A stretch of DNA of 64,000 nucleotides from CAZLLE01 sp964560425 (GTDB lineage: Bacteria; Campylobacterota; Campylobacteria; Campylobacterales; QNZT01), in contig CAZLLE010000078.1 of NCBI GenBank assembly GCA_964560425.1, positions 1-64,000 of the forward strand, read 5' to 3'. Shown here piece by piece: positions 25,814 through 34,064 of this stretch (position 1 is the stretch's first letter; each line of letters opens with the position of its first letter). The notes beneath the pieces are model-generated. The model ran no database searches. It saw only the letters and a program-made list of their open reading frames with translations, and was not told where the DNA came from. Made by a program: the position numbers and the translations under genes.

Positions 25814-25872
25814 TACAATATCACTTCTAATACCAACTCCCATTAAGAATCACAATTCTAAGGGGGAGTTGG
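25814..25872 (+). promoter_or_regulatory. promoter-proximal long hairpin upstream of hisH (leader or small RNA)
   Basis: A TACAAT box (25814-25819, preceded by TTTTTGCGA) is followed by a strong stem: CCAACTCCC (25833-25841) pairs perfectly with GGGAGTTGG (25864-25872), and the inner AGAAT/ATTCT pairs too. No T-run follows, so it is not a normal terminator for the gene upstream. It could be the 5' end of a roughly 200-nt hisH leader or a small RNA. Confidence 0.4.
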
Positions 25873-26024
25873 AATTAAATAATTTTCATATAGAAAGATA
25901 GAACCAATAATAATGATTCTCTTATCTCACCACAAAAACATATTCAACATACTACATAATAGTACAGCAAAAAACCAAATTAATAATTTTTGTATAAAAT
26001 TATAGAAGGAACAAAAATAAATCC

Positions 26025-26636
26025 ATGATAGCAATAATTGATTATAATATGGGAAACCTACGAAGTGTAGAAAATGCTTTAGATAAAATAGGTAGTAAGT
26101 CAAAAATACTCAAAGATCCTCAAAAACTTTCATCTTATGATAAAGTCATTTTACCAGGGGTAGGAGCATTTGGTGATGCAATGGAACATCTAAATCAAAA
26201 TGGAATGAAAGAGGCTATAGTAGAGTTTGCAAATAGTGGAAAACCGTTCTTGGGTGTTTGCCTAGGAATGCAACTACTTTTTGAAAAGGGTGAAGAGTTT
26301 GGCGAACATCTCGGTCTTGGTATTATTGAGGGAGAGGTTAAAGCTTTTGATAAAGATAAATTTTCAACACCTATGAAAATACCACATATGGGCTGGAATG
26401 ATCTTATAGTAGAGAAAGATTCTCCACTATTTAAAGATATGCCAAAATCATTTTATCTATATTTTGTACACAGTTTCCATGTTGTAACATCCCCACGATA
26501 TATTATTGGAAAAACAATCTATGGGTATGATTTTACATCAGCTGTTCAAAAAGATAATATTTTTGGATTTCAACCACATCCAGAAAAATCACATGATAAT
26601 GGATTACAAATACTTAAAAATTTTATGGAGTTATAA
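26025..26636 (+). CDS. hisH: imidazole glycerol phosphate synthase, glutaminase subunit
   Basis: The 203-aa class I glutamine amidotransferase has the nucleophile C79 in FLGVCLGMQLLF and the His/Glu pair H185/E187 in QPHPEKS. With HisF it makes imidazole glycerol phosphate and AICAR in histidine synthesis. The stop overlaps the hisA start (TAATG). hisF is not adjacent in the window. A TATAAAAT box about 30 nt upstream (in TTTTTGTATAAAAT) may be its promoter. Confidence 0.95.
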   Translation: MIAIIDYNMGNLRSVENALDKIGSKSKILKDPQKLSSYDKVILPGVGAFGDAMEHLNQNGMKEAIVEFANSGKPFLGVCLGMQLLFEKGEEFGEHLGLGIIEGEVKAFDKDKFSTPMKIPHMGWNDLIVEKDSPLFKDMPKSFYLYFVHSFHVVTSPRYIIGKTIYGYDFTSAVQKDNIFGFQPHPEKSHDNGLQILKNFMEL

Positions 26637-27346
26637 TGGACATTTTACCAGCAATCGATCTTAAAGATGGAAAAGCCGTACGATTAACCAAAGGGTTAAT
26701 GGATAGTGCAAAAGTTTATAGCAATGAACCTTGGGAGCTAGCAAAACTTTTTGAGGACATGGGTTCAAAATGGCTACATTTAGTCGATTTAAACGGTGCT
26801 TTTGCAGGAGAGCCAAAAAATTTAGAACAGATTAAAAAAATTCGTCAAATGTGCGATATAGAGATAGAACTTGGCGGAGGTATCCGAGATGAAGATACAA
26901 TTAAGAGGTATCTTGATCTTGGTATAGATAGAATCATTTTAGGTTCAGTAGCTTTAAAAAATGCCGATTTTGTAAAAGAAGTTAGCAATAAATACCGCAT
27001 TGCAGTGGGTATAGATGCAATTGATGGCTTTGTAGCAGTTGAAGGATGGGCAGAGAAATCTACTATGAGAGCAACTGATCTAGCCAAAGAGTTTGCAGAT
27101 GCAGGTGTTGAAGCAATTATCTGCACAGATGTGGGTCGAGACGGTACACTTAGCGGTGTGAATATTGACTTTACATTAGAGATTGCTAAGGCATCAGGCA
27201 TAGATACTATTGCAAGTGGTGGAGTGAAAGACTTAAATGATATTAAAGCATTAAAAGAGACAGGAACTATTTCTGGAGTAATCGTAGGAAAAGCTTTTTA
27301 TGAGCAAACTCTAGATTTACCTGAAGCTTTTAAAGTTATTTCATAA
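26636..27346 (+). CDS. hisA: ProFAR isomerase
   Basis: The 236-aa TIM-barrel enzyme has the catalytic first Asp in LPAIDLKDGKAVRLTKG and the second in VGIDAIDGFVAVEGWAE / CTDVGRDGTLSGVN, with phosphate-binding IASGGVKDLNDI and GVIVGKAFYE loops. It isomerises the aminoaldose ProFAR to the ketose PRFAR in histidine synthesis. It is coupled to hisH by a 1-nt overlap. Confidence 0.95.
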   Translation: MDILPAIDLKDGKAVRLTKGLMDSAKVYSNEPWELAKLFEDMGSKWLHLVDLNGAFAGEPKNLEQIKKIRQMCDIEIELGGGIRDEDTIKRYLDLGIDRIILGSVALKNADFVKEVSNKYRIAVGIDAIDGFVAVEGWAEKSTMRATDLAKEFADAGVEAIICTDVGRDGTLSGVNIDFTLEIAKASGIDTIASGGVKDLNDIKALKETGTISGVIVGKAFYEQTLDLPEAFKVIS

Positions 27347-27356
27347 ATAATTGTGA

Positions 27357-27362
27357 TAAAAT
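27357..27362 (+). promoter_or_regulatory. -10 box for cheY-prmA-ftsH
   Basis: TAAAAT within TTGTGATAAAAT lies 23 nt before the cheY ATG in the only gap (38 nt) between hisA and the cheY-prmA-ftsH block. One mismatch to TATAAT. Confidence 0.4.
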
Positions 27363-27384
27363 TAAAATAGTTTAAGGAAGTAAG

Positions 27385-27747
27385 ATGAAAATTTTGGTAG
27401 TTGATGATAGTTCGACAATGAGAAGAATTATAAAAAATACACTAGGTAGACTTGGTCATAAGGATCTTTTAGAGGCAGAAGATGGTGCTGTTGCGTGGGA
27501 TGTTATGAGTAAAAATAGTGATATCGATATTCTTATTACTGATTGGAACATGCCAGAAATGAATGGTTTGGAGTTGGTACAAAAGGTAAGAGCAGAAGAG
27601 AAGTATGCTGATATGCCAATTATCATGGTTACTACAGAGGGTGGTAAGACTGAAGTTATTACAGCACTAAAAGCAGGTGTAAATAACTACATTGTAAAAC
27701 CATTTACACCACAAATATTACAAGAAAAATTGAAAGATGTTTTATAA
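27385..27747 (+). CDS. cheY: chemotaxis response regulator CheY
   Basis: The 120-aa single receiver domain has the acidic pair D7-D8, phosphoacceptor D53 (LITDWNMPEMNG), the T-containing VTTEGGKTE loop and the lysine in YIVKPFTP. There is no output domain. This matches CheY of Campylobacterota, which binds the flagellar switch FliM. The AAGGAAGTAAG site precedes the ATG. It is followed by prmA and ftsH, a gene order known in this class. Confidence 0.93.
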   Translation: MKILVVDDSSTMRRIIKNTLGRLGHKDLLEAEDGAVAWDVMSKNSDIDILITDWNMPEMNGLELVQKVRAEEKYADMPIIMVTTEGGKTEVITALKAGVNNYIVKPFTPQILQEKLKDVL

Positions 27748-27756
27748 AAGAGAGAG

Positions 27757-28566
27757 ATGCAAGAGAGTTATTACGAACTAATTATAACACCCAATAGAGA
27801 TCTGAAACTATTTTGTGATTTAGCTTATGAAATCACACAAAACACAATTGAGGAGAGTGAAAACTCTCTTATCATTAGGGATAGTGAACCACTTGATAAT
27901 GTTCAGTGGGCAATTGAACAGTTTGCAAATAAACTAAATATTCCAATTAGTACACAAATTAGTAAAAAAGAGAATATTGATTGGATTAACCAATACAAAA
28001 ACTCTATTTCACCAATCGAAGTTGGCTCTTTTTATATTAGACCTGATTGGGAAAAGAAAAAAGATGATTTGATTGATATCATTATCAACCCTGCTTTGGC
28101 ATTTGGTTCAGGGCATCATGAAACTACAGCTAGTTGTATTCAAGCTATTGATGCTTATATACAAAAAGATCAAACACTCTTAGATGTTGGTTGTGGTAGC
28201 GGTATTTTAGCTATTGCGGCAAATAAAAAAGGTGCGATCTGCGATATCTGTGATACAGATGAAATTGCAATAGATAGTGCAAAAGAGAACTTCATATTAA
28301 ACAGTGCAACCATCAATAATTCTTGGGTGGGTTCAGCAAATAAATCAAAAGAGACTTATGATTTTGTTATAGCAAATATCATTGCCGATATTATTTTACT
28401 AATCAATAAAGATCTAAAAAAAGCCGTTAAAAGTGGCGGTCTGTTAATCTTGTCTGGTATAATTGATAAATATCATAAAGATATTCAAAATAAATTTCAA
28501 GATTTTGATACTATTCAACACATTATAAAAGGTGAATGGCACACATTCATTTTAAAAAGGAAGTAA
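27757..28566 (+). CDS. prmA: ribosomal protein L11 methyltransferase
   Basis: The 269-aa protein shows the PrmA pattern: DIIINPALAFGSGHHETTASCIQAI, SAM motif LLDVGCGSGILAIAANKKGA, and VIANIIADIILLINKDL. It trimethylates ribosomal protein L11. It lies 9 nt after cheY and directly abuts the ftsH ATG. Confidence 0.93.
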   Translation: MQESYYELIITPNRDLKLFCDLAYEITQNTIEESENSLIIRDSEPLDNVQWAIEQFANKLNIPISTQISKKENIDWINQYKNSISPIEVGSFYIRPDWEKKKDDLIDIIINPALAFGSGHHETTASCIQAIDAYIQKDQTLLDVGCGSGILAIAANKKGAICDICDTDEIAIDSAKENFILNSATINNSWVGSANKSKETYDFVIANIIADIILLINKDLKKAVKSGGLLILSGIIDKYHKDIQNKFQDFDTIQHIIKGEWHTFILKRK

Positions 28567-30573
28567 ATGTCACAAAACAAAAAAGATGATAAGAATAATA
28601 ATTTTTTTAATCAAAATCCCCTGCTTATATTTGCAATATTTTCGATTTTAATTATTATGATATTTAAAAGTTTTATTGAGCCAAGTGCTGGAATTAATGA
28701 GGGAGAGAGTGCTTTTAACTCAATGAAGACCTCTCAAACAAAATCTATTAATTATTTTGAATTTAAAGAGTTAGTAAAATCAAAACAGATCACTTATGTA
28801 GCCATTGGTCAAACATCTATCAAAGCTGTTTCCAAAACAGGTGTAGGAAAAACAATATATTATGTTAAAAAAGTAGGACAAGACAATACACTTATCCCAC
28901 TTTTGGATGCACAAAAAATACCTTATGGGGGATATAACGAGACCAACTGGTTTACTGAAATTCTCTTCTCTTGGATTATTCCTATTTTCATCTTTGTAGG
29001 AATATGGATGTTTCTTACAAGCCGTATGCAAAAAAATATGGGCGGTGGTATTCTGGGTATGGGAAATAGTAAAAAACTCGTAAACTCTGAGAAACCAAAA
29101 GTTACCTTTGATGATGTTGCAGGAGTACAGGAGGCAAAAGAGGAGGTAAAAGAGATTGTAGACTTTTTAAAGTATCCAGAAAGATACATGAATCTTGGTG
29201 CCAAAATACCTAAAGGTGTACTTTTAGTAGGTCCTCCGGGTACTGGTAAAACCCTTCTTGCTAAAGCTGTTGCAGGAGAGGCTGATGTACCATTTTTCTC
29301 AGTTTCTGGATCAAGCTTTATCGAAATGTTTGTAGGTGTTGGTGCTAGTCGTGTAAGAGATCTTTTTGAAAATGCAAAAAAAGAGGCTCCATCTATTATA
29401 TTTATTGATGAAATTGATGCAATTGGTAAAAGTAGAGCAGCGGGAGGTATGATGGGTGGAAATGATGAGAGAGAACAGACACTAAATCAACTTCTTGCAG
29501 AGATGGATGGATTTAGTTCTGATCAATCTCCTGTTATCGTTTTGGCTGCTACAAATAGACCTGAAGTATTAGATGCTGCCCTACTTCGTCCAGGAAGATT
29601 TGATAGACAAGTTTTGGTAGACAAGCCTGATTTTAGAGGAAGAGTTCAAGTACTTAAAGTTCATATAGAAAAAATTAAAATTGCTGATGATGTAGACTTG
29701 GAAGAGATTGCAAGACTTACTGCTGGTTTGGCAGGTGCTGATTTGGCAAATATTATCAATGAAGCAGCTCTTCTTGCAGGAAGAGCTAGCAAAGAAGAGG
29801 TTGAACAAAAAGATTTCTTTGAAGCAGTAGAGAGAGCAATTGCGGGGCTTGAGAAGAAGAGTCGTCGTATTAATCCAAAAGAGAAAAAAATTGTAGCTTA
29901 TCATGAGAGTGGACATGCTCTTATTGCAGAGACAACAAAAGGGGCAAAAAGAGTTTCAAAAGTCTCTATTGTTCCAAGAGGATTAGCCGCACTTGGTTAC
30001 ACACTAAATACTCCTGAAGAGAATAAATTTTTAATGCAACGACATGAGTTAATTGCTGAAATTGATGTTCTTTTAGGTGGTCGTGCAGCTGAAGAGGTAT
30101 TTTTGGGTGAAATTTCGACAGGTGCAGGAAATGATTTAGAGCGTGCTACTGATATTATTAAAAGTATGGTGGGGCTATATGGAATGAGCGATGTTGCTGG
30201 ACTTATGGTGCTAGAGAAGCAGAGAAATACATTTTTACAAGGTGGCTCAACAAAAGATTACAGCGATAAAATGGCTGAAGATGTAGATCAGTACATCAAA
30301 AGTCTTTTGAATGAGAGATATAAAGATGTACTCAAAACTCTAGAAGATTATAGAGAAGCTATAGAGGAGATGGTTAAATCACTTTTTGAGACAGAGACAC
30401 TTGAGGGATCAAAAGTAGTTAGCATTATCAGAGAGTATGAAGAAAAATATAATTTAGATAGCAGATTAGCCACTCATGAAGATAGTAATCAAGATATAGA
30501 AGAGGCAAAAAAGAAGAAAGAACAACACGAAAGTGAAACTACAACAGATAAAAATAGTGAAGAGGAGTCATAG
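28567..30573 (+). CDS. ftsH: ATP-dependent zinc metalloprotease FtsH
   Basis: The 668-aa protein has two membrane helices (about 20-36 and 132-150) around a periplasmic loop, an AAA+ domain with Walker A GPPGTGKT (222-229), Walker B IIFIDEIDA, the SRH region ATNRPEVLDAALLRPGRFDRQV, and the zinc protease site H446-E-S-G-H450. It degrades membrane and regulatory proteins. The C-terminus is a charged Glu/Lys tail. The ATG directly follows the prmA stop. Confidence 0.96.
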   Translation: MSQNKKDDKNNNFFNQNPLLIFAIFSILIIMIFKSFIEPSAGINEGESAFNSMKTSQTKSINYFEFKELVKSKQITYVAIGQTSIKAVSKTGVGKTIYYVKKVGQDNTLIPLLDAQKIPYGGYNETNWFTEILFSWIIPIFIFVGIWMFLTSRMQKNMGGGILGMGNSKKLVNSEKPKVTFDDVAGVQEAKEEVKEIVDFLKYPERYMNLGAKIPKGVLLVGPPGTGKTLLAKAVAGEADVPFFSVSGSSFIEMFVGVGASRVRDLFENAKKEAPSIIFIDEIDAIGKSRAAGGMMGGNDEREQTLNQLLAEMDGFSSDQSPVIVLAATNRPEVLDAALLRPGRFDRQVLVDKPDFRGRVQVLKVHIEKIKIADDVDLEEIARLTAGLAGADLANIINEAALLAGRASKEEVEQKDFFEAVERAIAGLEKKSRRINPKEKKIVAYHESGHALIAETTKGAKRVSKVSIVPRGLAALGYTLNTPEENKFLMQRHELIAEIDVLLGGRAAEEVFLGEISTGAGNDLERATDIIKSMVGLYGMSDVAGLMVLEKQRNTFLQGGSTKDYSDKMAEDVDQYIKSLLNERYKDVLKTLEDYREAIEEMVKSLFETETLEGSKVVSIIREYEEKYNLDSRLATHEDSNQDIEEAKKKKEQHESETTTDKNSEEES

Positions 30574-30771
30574 ACCCTCTTCACATTACATTTATGTAAC
30601 TTATTGTTACACTTCAACTTACTATTTAAATTTTCTAAAAACAGCCTTTTATTCAATATATTTCACTTAAAAGCTTTTTATTTTAATAATAAAATATTTT
30701 AATATCTTAACCAATATTTAAAATATTTTTTTAAAAAAGTTTATTAAGATATCTTTTGCTAGATTATAAAA

Positions 30772-31395
30772 ATGAAAACAAAAAACAGATACATAATCAG
30801 ATCAAGAATATCGGAAGCAAAGTTTAGAGAGATTGTAAAACTATTCTTATTAGATTTACAAGCTAATCAAATTTCACAAATTAGCGGAATTAGCAGAAAT
30901 AGCATTAATAAATATTTAAAGGCAATAAGAATAACTATTATAAAAAACAATCCATTACCAACTACTATTTCTCATGAATTTTCACACAACCCAAATCCCA
31001 ACCTAATTGGAGTAATAAACTACAATGGAAAAATATATACACAATTAATACCAGAATCCAAAGAGGAAGAGATCCTACAACAAATTAAACATAGATTGGA
31101 TAAAACAGATGAAAATTTACAATCCACACAAATATACAATGGAATAATTCATCTTAAAAAACATAGATATTATAGACTTGAAAATACAGAACAAACAAAT
31201 ACAAAATATGCAATAACCACAAGTGAGGCTTTTTGGGGATATAGTAAAAATAGACTCTCAAAATTTAGAGGACTCTCAAAAAATAGTATAGATTTACATT
31301 TTAAAGAGTGTGAATTTAGATTTAACACAAAAGATCAAGATCAATATTCACTACTGCTCAAGCTTTTTAGGGAAAAACCATTAAAACTATCCTAA
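30772..31395 (+). CDS. IS1595/ISXO2-type transposase derivative lacking catalytic residues
   Basis: The 207-aa protein keeps both ends of IS1595-family transposases: the N-terminal helix-turn-helix (IRSRISEAKFREIVKLFLLDLQANQISQISGISRNSINKYLKAIR) and the C-terminal FWGYSKNRLSKFRGLSKNSIDLHFKECEFRFN block. The middle is shortened. The segment that normally carries the first Asp (LDESYFG) is missing (replaced by TTISHEFSHNPNP), and the second Asp region (YTDGW) reads IYNGI. Only the E-x-FWG position remains. The frame is intact with no terminal inverted repeats noticed, so I read it as an inactive, perhaps domesticated DNA-binding protein rather than a fresh pseudogene. It has no ribosome site and opens the AT-rich lipoprotein island. 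Confidence 0.7.
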   Translation: MKTKNRYIIRSRISEAKFREIVKLFLLDLQANQISQISGISRNSINKYLKAIRITIIKNNPLPTTISHEFSHNPNPNLIGVINYNGKIYTQLIPESKEEEILQQIKHRLDKTDENLQSTQIYNGIIHLKKHRYYRLENTEQTNTKYAITTSEAFWGYSKNRLSKFRGLSKNSIDLHFKECEFRFNTKDQDQYSLLLKLFREKPLKLS

Positions 31396-31862
31396 TCAAA
31401 GTATTACCTTGGTACTTATATTACTTAAAGTAACACTATTAAAAGGAATTTTAGATTTCAATAAAAAAACATAATAGAGTATATTTAATATATTAAATTA
31501 AATATTAAATATACTCTATTGTAAAAATTTGATAAAAAGTGAGCTAGACAAGTAAAAAATATTATAAATACAATTAACCCCCACAATATCAACATTTAAG
31601 ATGATATGTTTCAATAAAAAAGAGAAAATATAAATTATTATAAAAAGATCAACAAAAAATTAAAATAATATGCTCATAACACTACTATTTATACTGCAAA
31701 GAAAATATTTTATTCCCTTATAGATATTTTTTACATATAAAATAAATTTTTAAAATCTTCTAATTGTCTTGAATATAAAAGTTTAATACTTCAATATATA
31801 AATAACAACAGTCAAAATATTTACCGATCTAAGGAGTGTAACAAAAAAATTAAGGAGCAGTT
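31396..31862. other. 467-bp AT-rich leader region before lipoprotein 1
   Basis: This gene-free stretch holds, in order, an ACTTAAAGTAACA-TATT motif (31423-31440), a long palindrome (31473-31520), about 300 nt of featureless AT-rich DNA, and a TTTACCGATC element (31820-31829) 34 nt before the lipoprotein ATG. The same order recurs before lipoprotein 2. No frame longer than about 30 codons with a ribosome site was seen. Confidence 0.55.
31473..31520. repeat. 19-bp perfect inverted repeat (AT palindrome 1)
   Basis: The arm AATAGAGTATATTTAATAT (31473-31491) pairs perfectly with 31502-31520 around a 10-nt AT loop. It could be a terminator-like hairpin for the upstream gene, a cruciform or an operator. 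A similar palindrome lies at 32873-32923. Confidence 0.7.
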
Positions 31863-32771
31863 ATGCAAATAACAAAATTATTTATCTCAGGTCTATCTCT
31901 TTCACTTCTATTGGCATTAGCAGGATGTGAAAATAGCAATACAACAGCAACTACCAATGATGCTACTACTACTACTACAGCACTATCAACAAATGCAGTA
32001 AAGACATCACTAGAAGAGGAGTCACTTCATATACTTAGTAACCAAACTTACCTAACACAAAAAGAGGTAAGGGACAATGCATTTATTGCACCTGTAAAGC
32101 TAAAAGCATATGATATTAATGATACAAATGCATCACTAAATTGGTATCATGATGACTTAGATGATAGTAGCGATGGTTTTTTCCTATTTTATACAGAACT
32201 TGAAGATGGTGTAGATTTTAATGCAACAAAACCACTATTTGATAATTCAAGAATTGTAAATTCACCAGATCAACTCAATACTCTATTATCATTACTTAAA
32301 CCAGACACAAGATATGGTGCAAGAATTGCCTCATTTAAAACAACGATTGATAATGGAGCTCCAACAAACATTGATATTTTATTAGGGGATTGGAATAAGA
32401 CCACAACAGAGTTTAGAACTCAAATAGCACAAGATCAAAATAACAGTGATGATAATAATTCTCAACAAGAACCAACACTAGCCGAACCAGATTATCGTTT
32501 ATGGTGTGAAAATAATGAGAGTACAGTTATAGCTATTGAAAATATAGATAGTAGTGTTGATGGCGTAAGAATCTATAGAAATATCAAAGGAGAAGCAAGA
32601 CCAGGAGAGCTTGTAGAGGATAATATCACAAATAGTGGTGAATATATTGATAATAATAACTCAAATGGATTAAAACCAAGTTATCATAATTTTGAATATA
32701 CTGTAAAATCGTATAAAGATGTAAATGGCACAAGAGAAGAGTCTAATGGCATCACTAAAGCTGCAGAATAA
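31863..32771 (+). CDS. lipoprotein with fibronectin-III-like domain (paralogue 1)
   Basis: The 302-aa protein has a lipobox (LALAGC, C22) after a hydrophobic signal, a Thr-rich linker, an FN3-like domain (about residues 75-180: APVKLKAYDINDTNASLNWYHDDLDDSSDGFFLFYTEL, then LLKPDTRYGARIASF), and a C-terminal domain (about 213-300: RLWCENNESTVIAIENIDSSVDGVRIYR, SGEYID, NFEYTVKSYKDVNGTREESNGI). The gene at 33235 encodes a clear paralogue with the same order. Function is unknown; a surface or periplasmic lipoprotein is inferred. Site AAGGAG lies 5 nt before ATG. Confidence 0.75.
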   Translation: MQITKLFISGLSLSLLLALAGCENSNTTATTNDATTTTTALSTNAVKTSLEEESLHILSNQTYLTQKEVRDNAFIAPVKLKAYDINDTNASLNWYHDDLDDSSDGFFLFYTELEDGVDFNATKPLFDNSRIVNSPDQLNTLLSLLKPDTRYGARIASFKTTIDNGAPTNIDILLGDWNKTTTEFRTQIAQDQNNSDDNNSQQEPTLAEPDYRLWCENNESTVIAIENIDSSVDGVRIYRNIKGEARPGELVEDNITNSGEYIDNNNSNGLKPSYHNFEYTVKSYKDVNGTREESNGITKAAE

Positions 32772-32783
32772 TATTTGAGACTT

Positions 32784-32809
32784 TAACACCCTTTTAATAA
32801 AGGGTGTTA
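32784..32809. terminator. hairpin after lipoprotein 1
   Basis: TAACACCCTTT (32784-32794) pairs perfectly with AAAGGGTGTTA (32799-32809) around TAAT, 12 nt after the stop codon. No long T-run follows. Confidence 0.65.
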
Positions 32810-32872
32810 GCCCATAAATAGCAAAATCAAGTAACTTAAAGTAACAATATTCCAAAAGATATAGATAAAAGC

Positions 32873-32923
32873 TAAATTAAATATATTAATTTTTTTAAAA
32901 TTAAAATTAATATATTTAATTTA
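32873..32923. repeat. 21-bp perfect inverted repeat (AT palindrome 2)
   Basis: The arm 32873-32893 (starts TAAATTAAATATATTAA) pairs perfectly with 32903-32923 around a 9-nt loop. It is made of A/T only. It sits 311 nt before the lipoprotein 2 ATG, as palindrome 1 sits 342 nt before lipoprotein 1. Confidence 0.7.
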
Positions 32924-33141
32924 ATAAAACAGATGAAAATAATCTAAAAAAGTAACTATTACTTTAAACAAGACAATTTAAACAGACTAATTAAACTTAA
33001 AAAACCCATTATAATATAAAAAACTTATCCTAAATAGATAAAAAATTTAAAGTTTTATCTTTATTCAATCAGCGTAATTAACAATATATAAAACAACAGA
33101 ATAAATTTAATAATTTATATTTACACCGATTTAAAGGCATG

Positions 33142-33206
33142 TAAGTGAGAGAACATACAAAATAAGCTCTCAATCAAAAGAGTTATTTTTTATGCTCTCT
33201 CACTTA
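33142..33206 (+). promoter_or_regulatory. 5'-leader hairpin of lipoprotein 2
   Basis: TAAGTGAGAGA (33142-33152) pairs perfectly with TCTCTCACTTA (33196-33206), and GCTCT/AGAGT inside can form an inner stem. It ends 28 nt before the ATG and 17 nt before the ribosome site, so it would be in the mRNA leader if transcription starts near 33140 or earlier. Confidence 0.5.
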
Positions 33207-33234
33207 ACAAAATTAAAACTTTAAGGAGTTTATT

Positions 33235-34020
33235 ATGAAAACTAGAAAATCTTTCATTAAAATAACAGCATTGTCTATAGCAGTATCTTTTATGCTTAGT
33301 GCATGTGGGACACAAACAGCAACTCAAAAGGATCAAGTAATATCTACTAAAACTTTTGCTACTAAAAGATTAAGAGATAGTGTTATAAATAGACCTTATA
33401 ATTTGAGTTTTACAGATTTATCAGAGAACAATGTAACTATTTTATGGGATCACAACGATACTAGCTCTGATGGCTTTATTGTATATTATGCAAAATTACC
33501 ATTTGATGCTATTGAAATAGGAGATGTAAACTTTACAAATGCTGCAATTATTAATGATAAAAGTATTCATCAAGTTACGCTCTCCAACCTAGAGAGTAAT
33601 TCAACATATGGTGTAAAAGTATCATCTTGTATGAAGTATTATATTGATGGGGCTGTAGATAAAGTTGACTCTTTGTGTAGCAAAGAAGAGGTTGTTATTA
33701 CAACTCTTCCAACAATAGATACATCAAACAATGAATTGGAAAAACCGAAGTTTGATGCTTGGTGTGTAACACATTGGAGTAATATAATTGAAATTACAGA
33801 AATTCCAGTTGGTATTGATGGTGTAAATATATATAGAAGAGATAGAGATGGAAATGGTTCAGGTGAACTTATATTAACCGAAACAGAAATTGGTGAATAT
33901 TTAGATCCAAATGACAACCTACAACCTAGCTATGAAGCATATGAGTATATAGCCAAATCATTTAAAGATGACAATGGAACAATTACAGAATCAAGTGGTG
34001 TTATAGTTCAACCAGATTAA
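33235..34020 (+). CDS. lipoprotein with fibronectin-III-like domain (paralogue 2)
   Basis: The 261-aa protein has a lipobox (MLSAC, C24), an FN3-like domain (about residues 58-155: LSFTDLSENNVTILWDHNDTSSDGFIVYYAKL, LESNSTYGVKVSSC), and a C-terminal domain (about 175-258: FDAWCVTHWSNIIEITEIPVGIDGVNIYRRDRDGNGSGEL, GEYLD, YEYIAKSFKDDNGTITESSGV). It aligns domain by domain with the product of the gene at 31863 and keeps the C-terminal-domain Cys (WC) and the DG--IYR motif. Site AAGGAG lies 6 nt before ATG. Function unknown. Confidence 0.75.
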   Translation: MKTRKSFIKITALSIAVSFMLSACGTQTATQKDQVISTKTFATKRLRDSVINRPYNLSFTDLSENNVTILWDHNDTSSDGFIVYYAKLPFDAIEIGDVNFTNAAIINDKSIHQVTLSNLESNSTYGVKVSSCMKYYIDGAVDKVDSLCSKEEVVITTLPTIDTSNNELEKPKFDAWCVTHWSNIIEITEIPVGIDGVNIYRRDRDGNGSGELILTETEIGEYLDPNDNLQPSYEAYEYIAKSFKDDNGTITESSGVIVQPD

Positions 34021-34026
34021 AACTAT

Positions 34027-34052
34027 AAGGTGTGGTCTTTTCACCACACCTT
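34027..34052. terminator. bidirectional terminator between lipoprotein 2 and nfnB
   Basis: AAGGTGTGGT (34027-34036) pairs perfectly with ACCACACCTT (34043-34052) around CTTTTC, followed by a T-rich tract on the plus strand. The arm is identical to the first ten bases of the REP repeats at 54.7-55.5 kb, so it may be REP-derived. Confidence 0.7.
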
Positions 34053-34064
34053 TACTCTAATTTT

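Larger units (their letters stand above)
32810..33234. other. AT-rich leader region before lipoprotein 2
   Basis: Gene-free stretch carrying the same elements as the first leader: ACTTAAAGTAACAATATT (32834-32851), a long palindrome (32873-32923), about 200 nt of featureless AT DNA, ACCGATTT (33125-33132), and a hairpin (33142-33206). Confidence 0.55.

Noticed and set aside
25833..25872. Simple terminator of the upstream OmpA/HhH gene pair
   Set aside because: No T-run on either strand and a promoter-like box lies immediately before it; kept as a leader/small-RNA candidate.
30772..31395. An active IS1595 insertion sequence
   Set aside because: The catalytic Asp residues are lost, the core is shortened and no terminal inverted repeats or target duplications were found.
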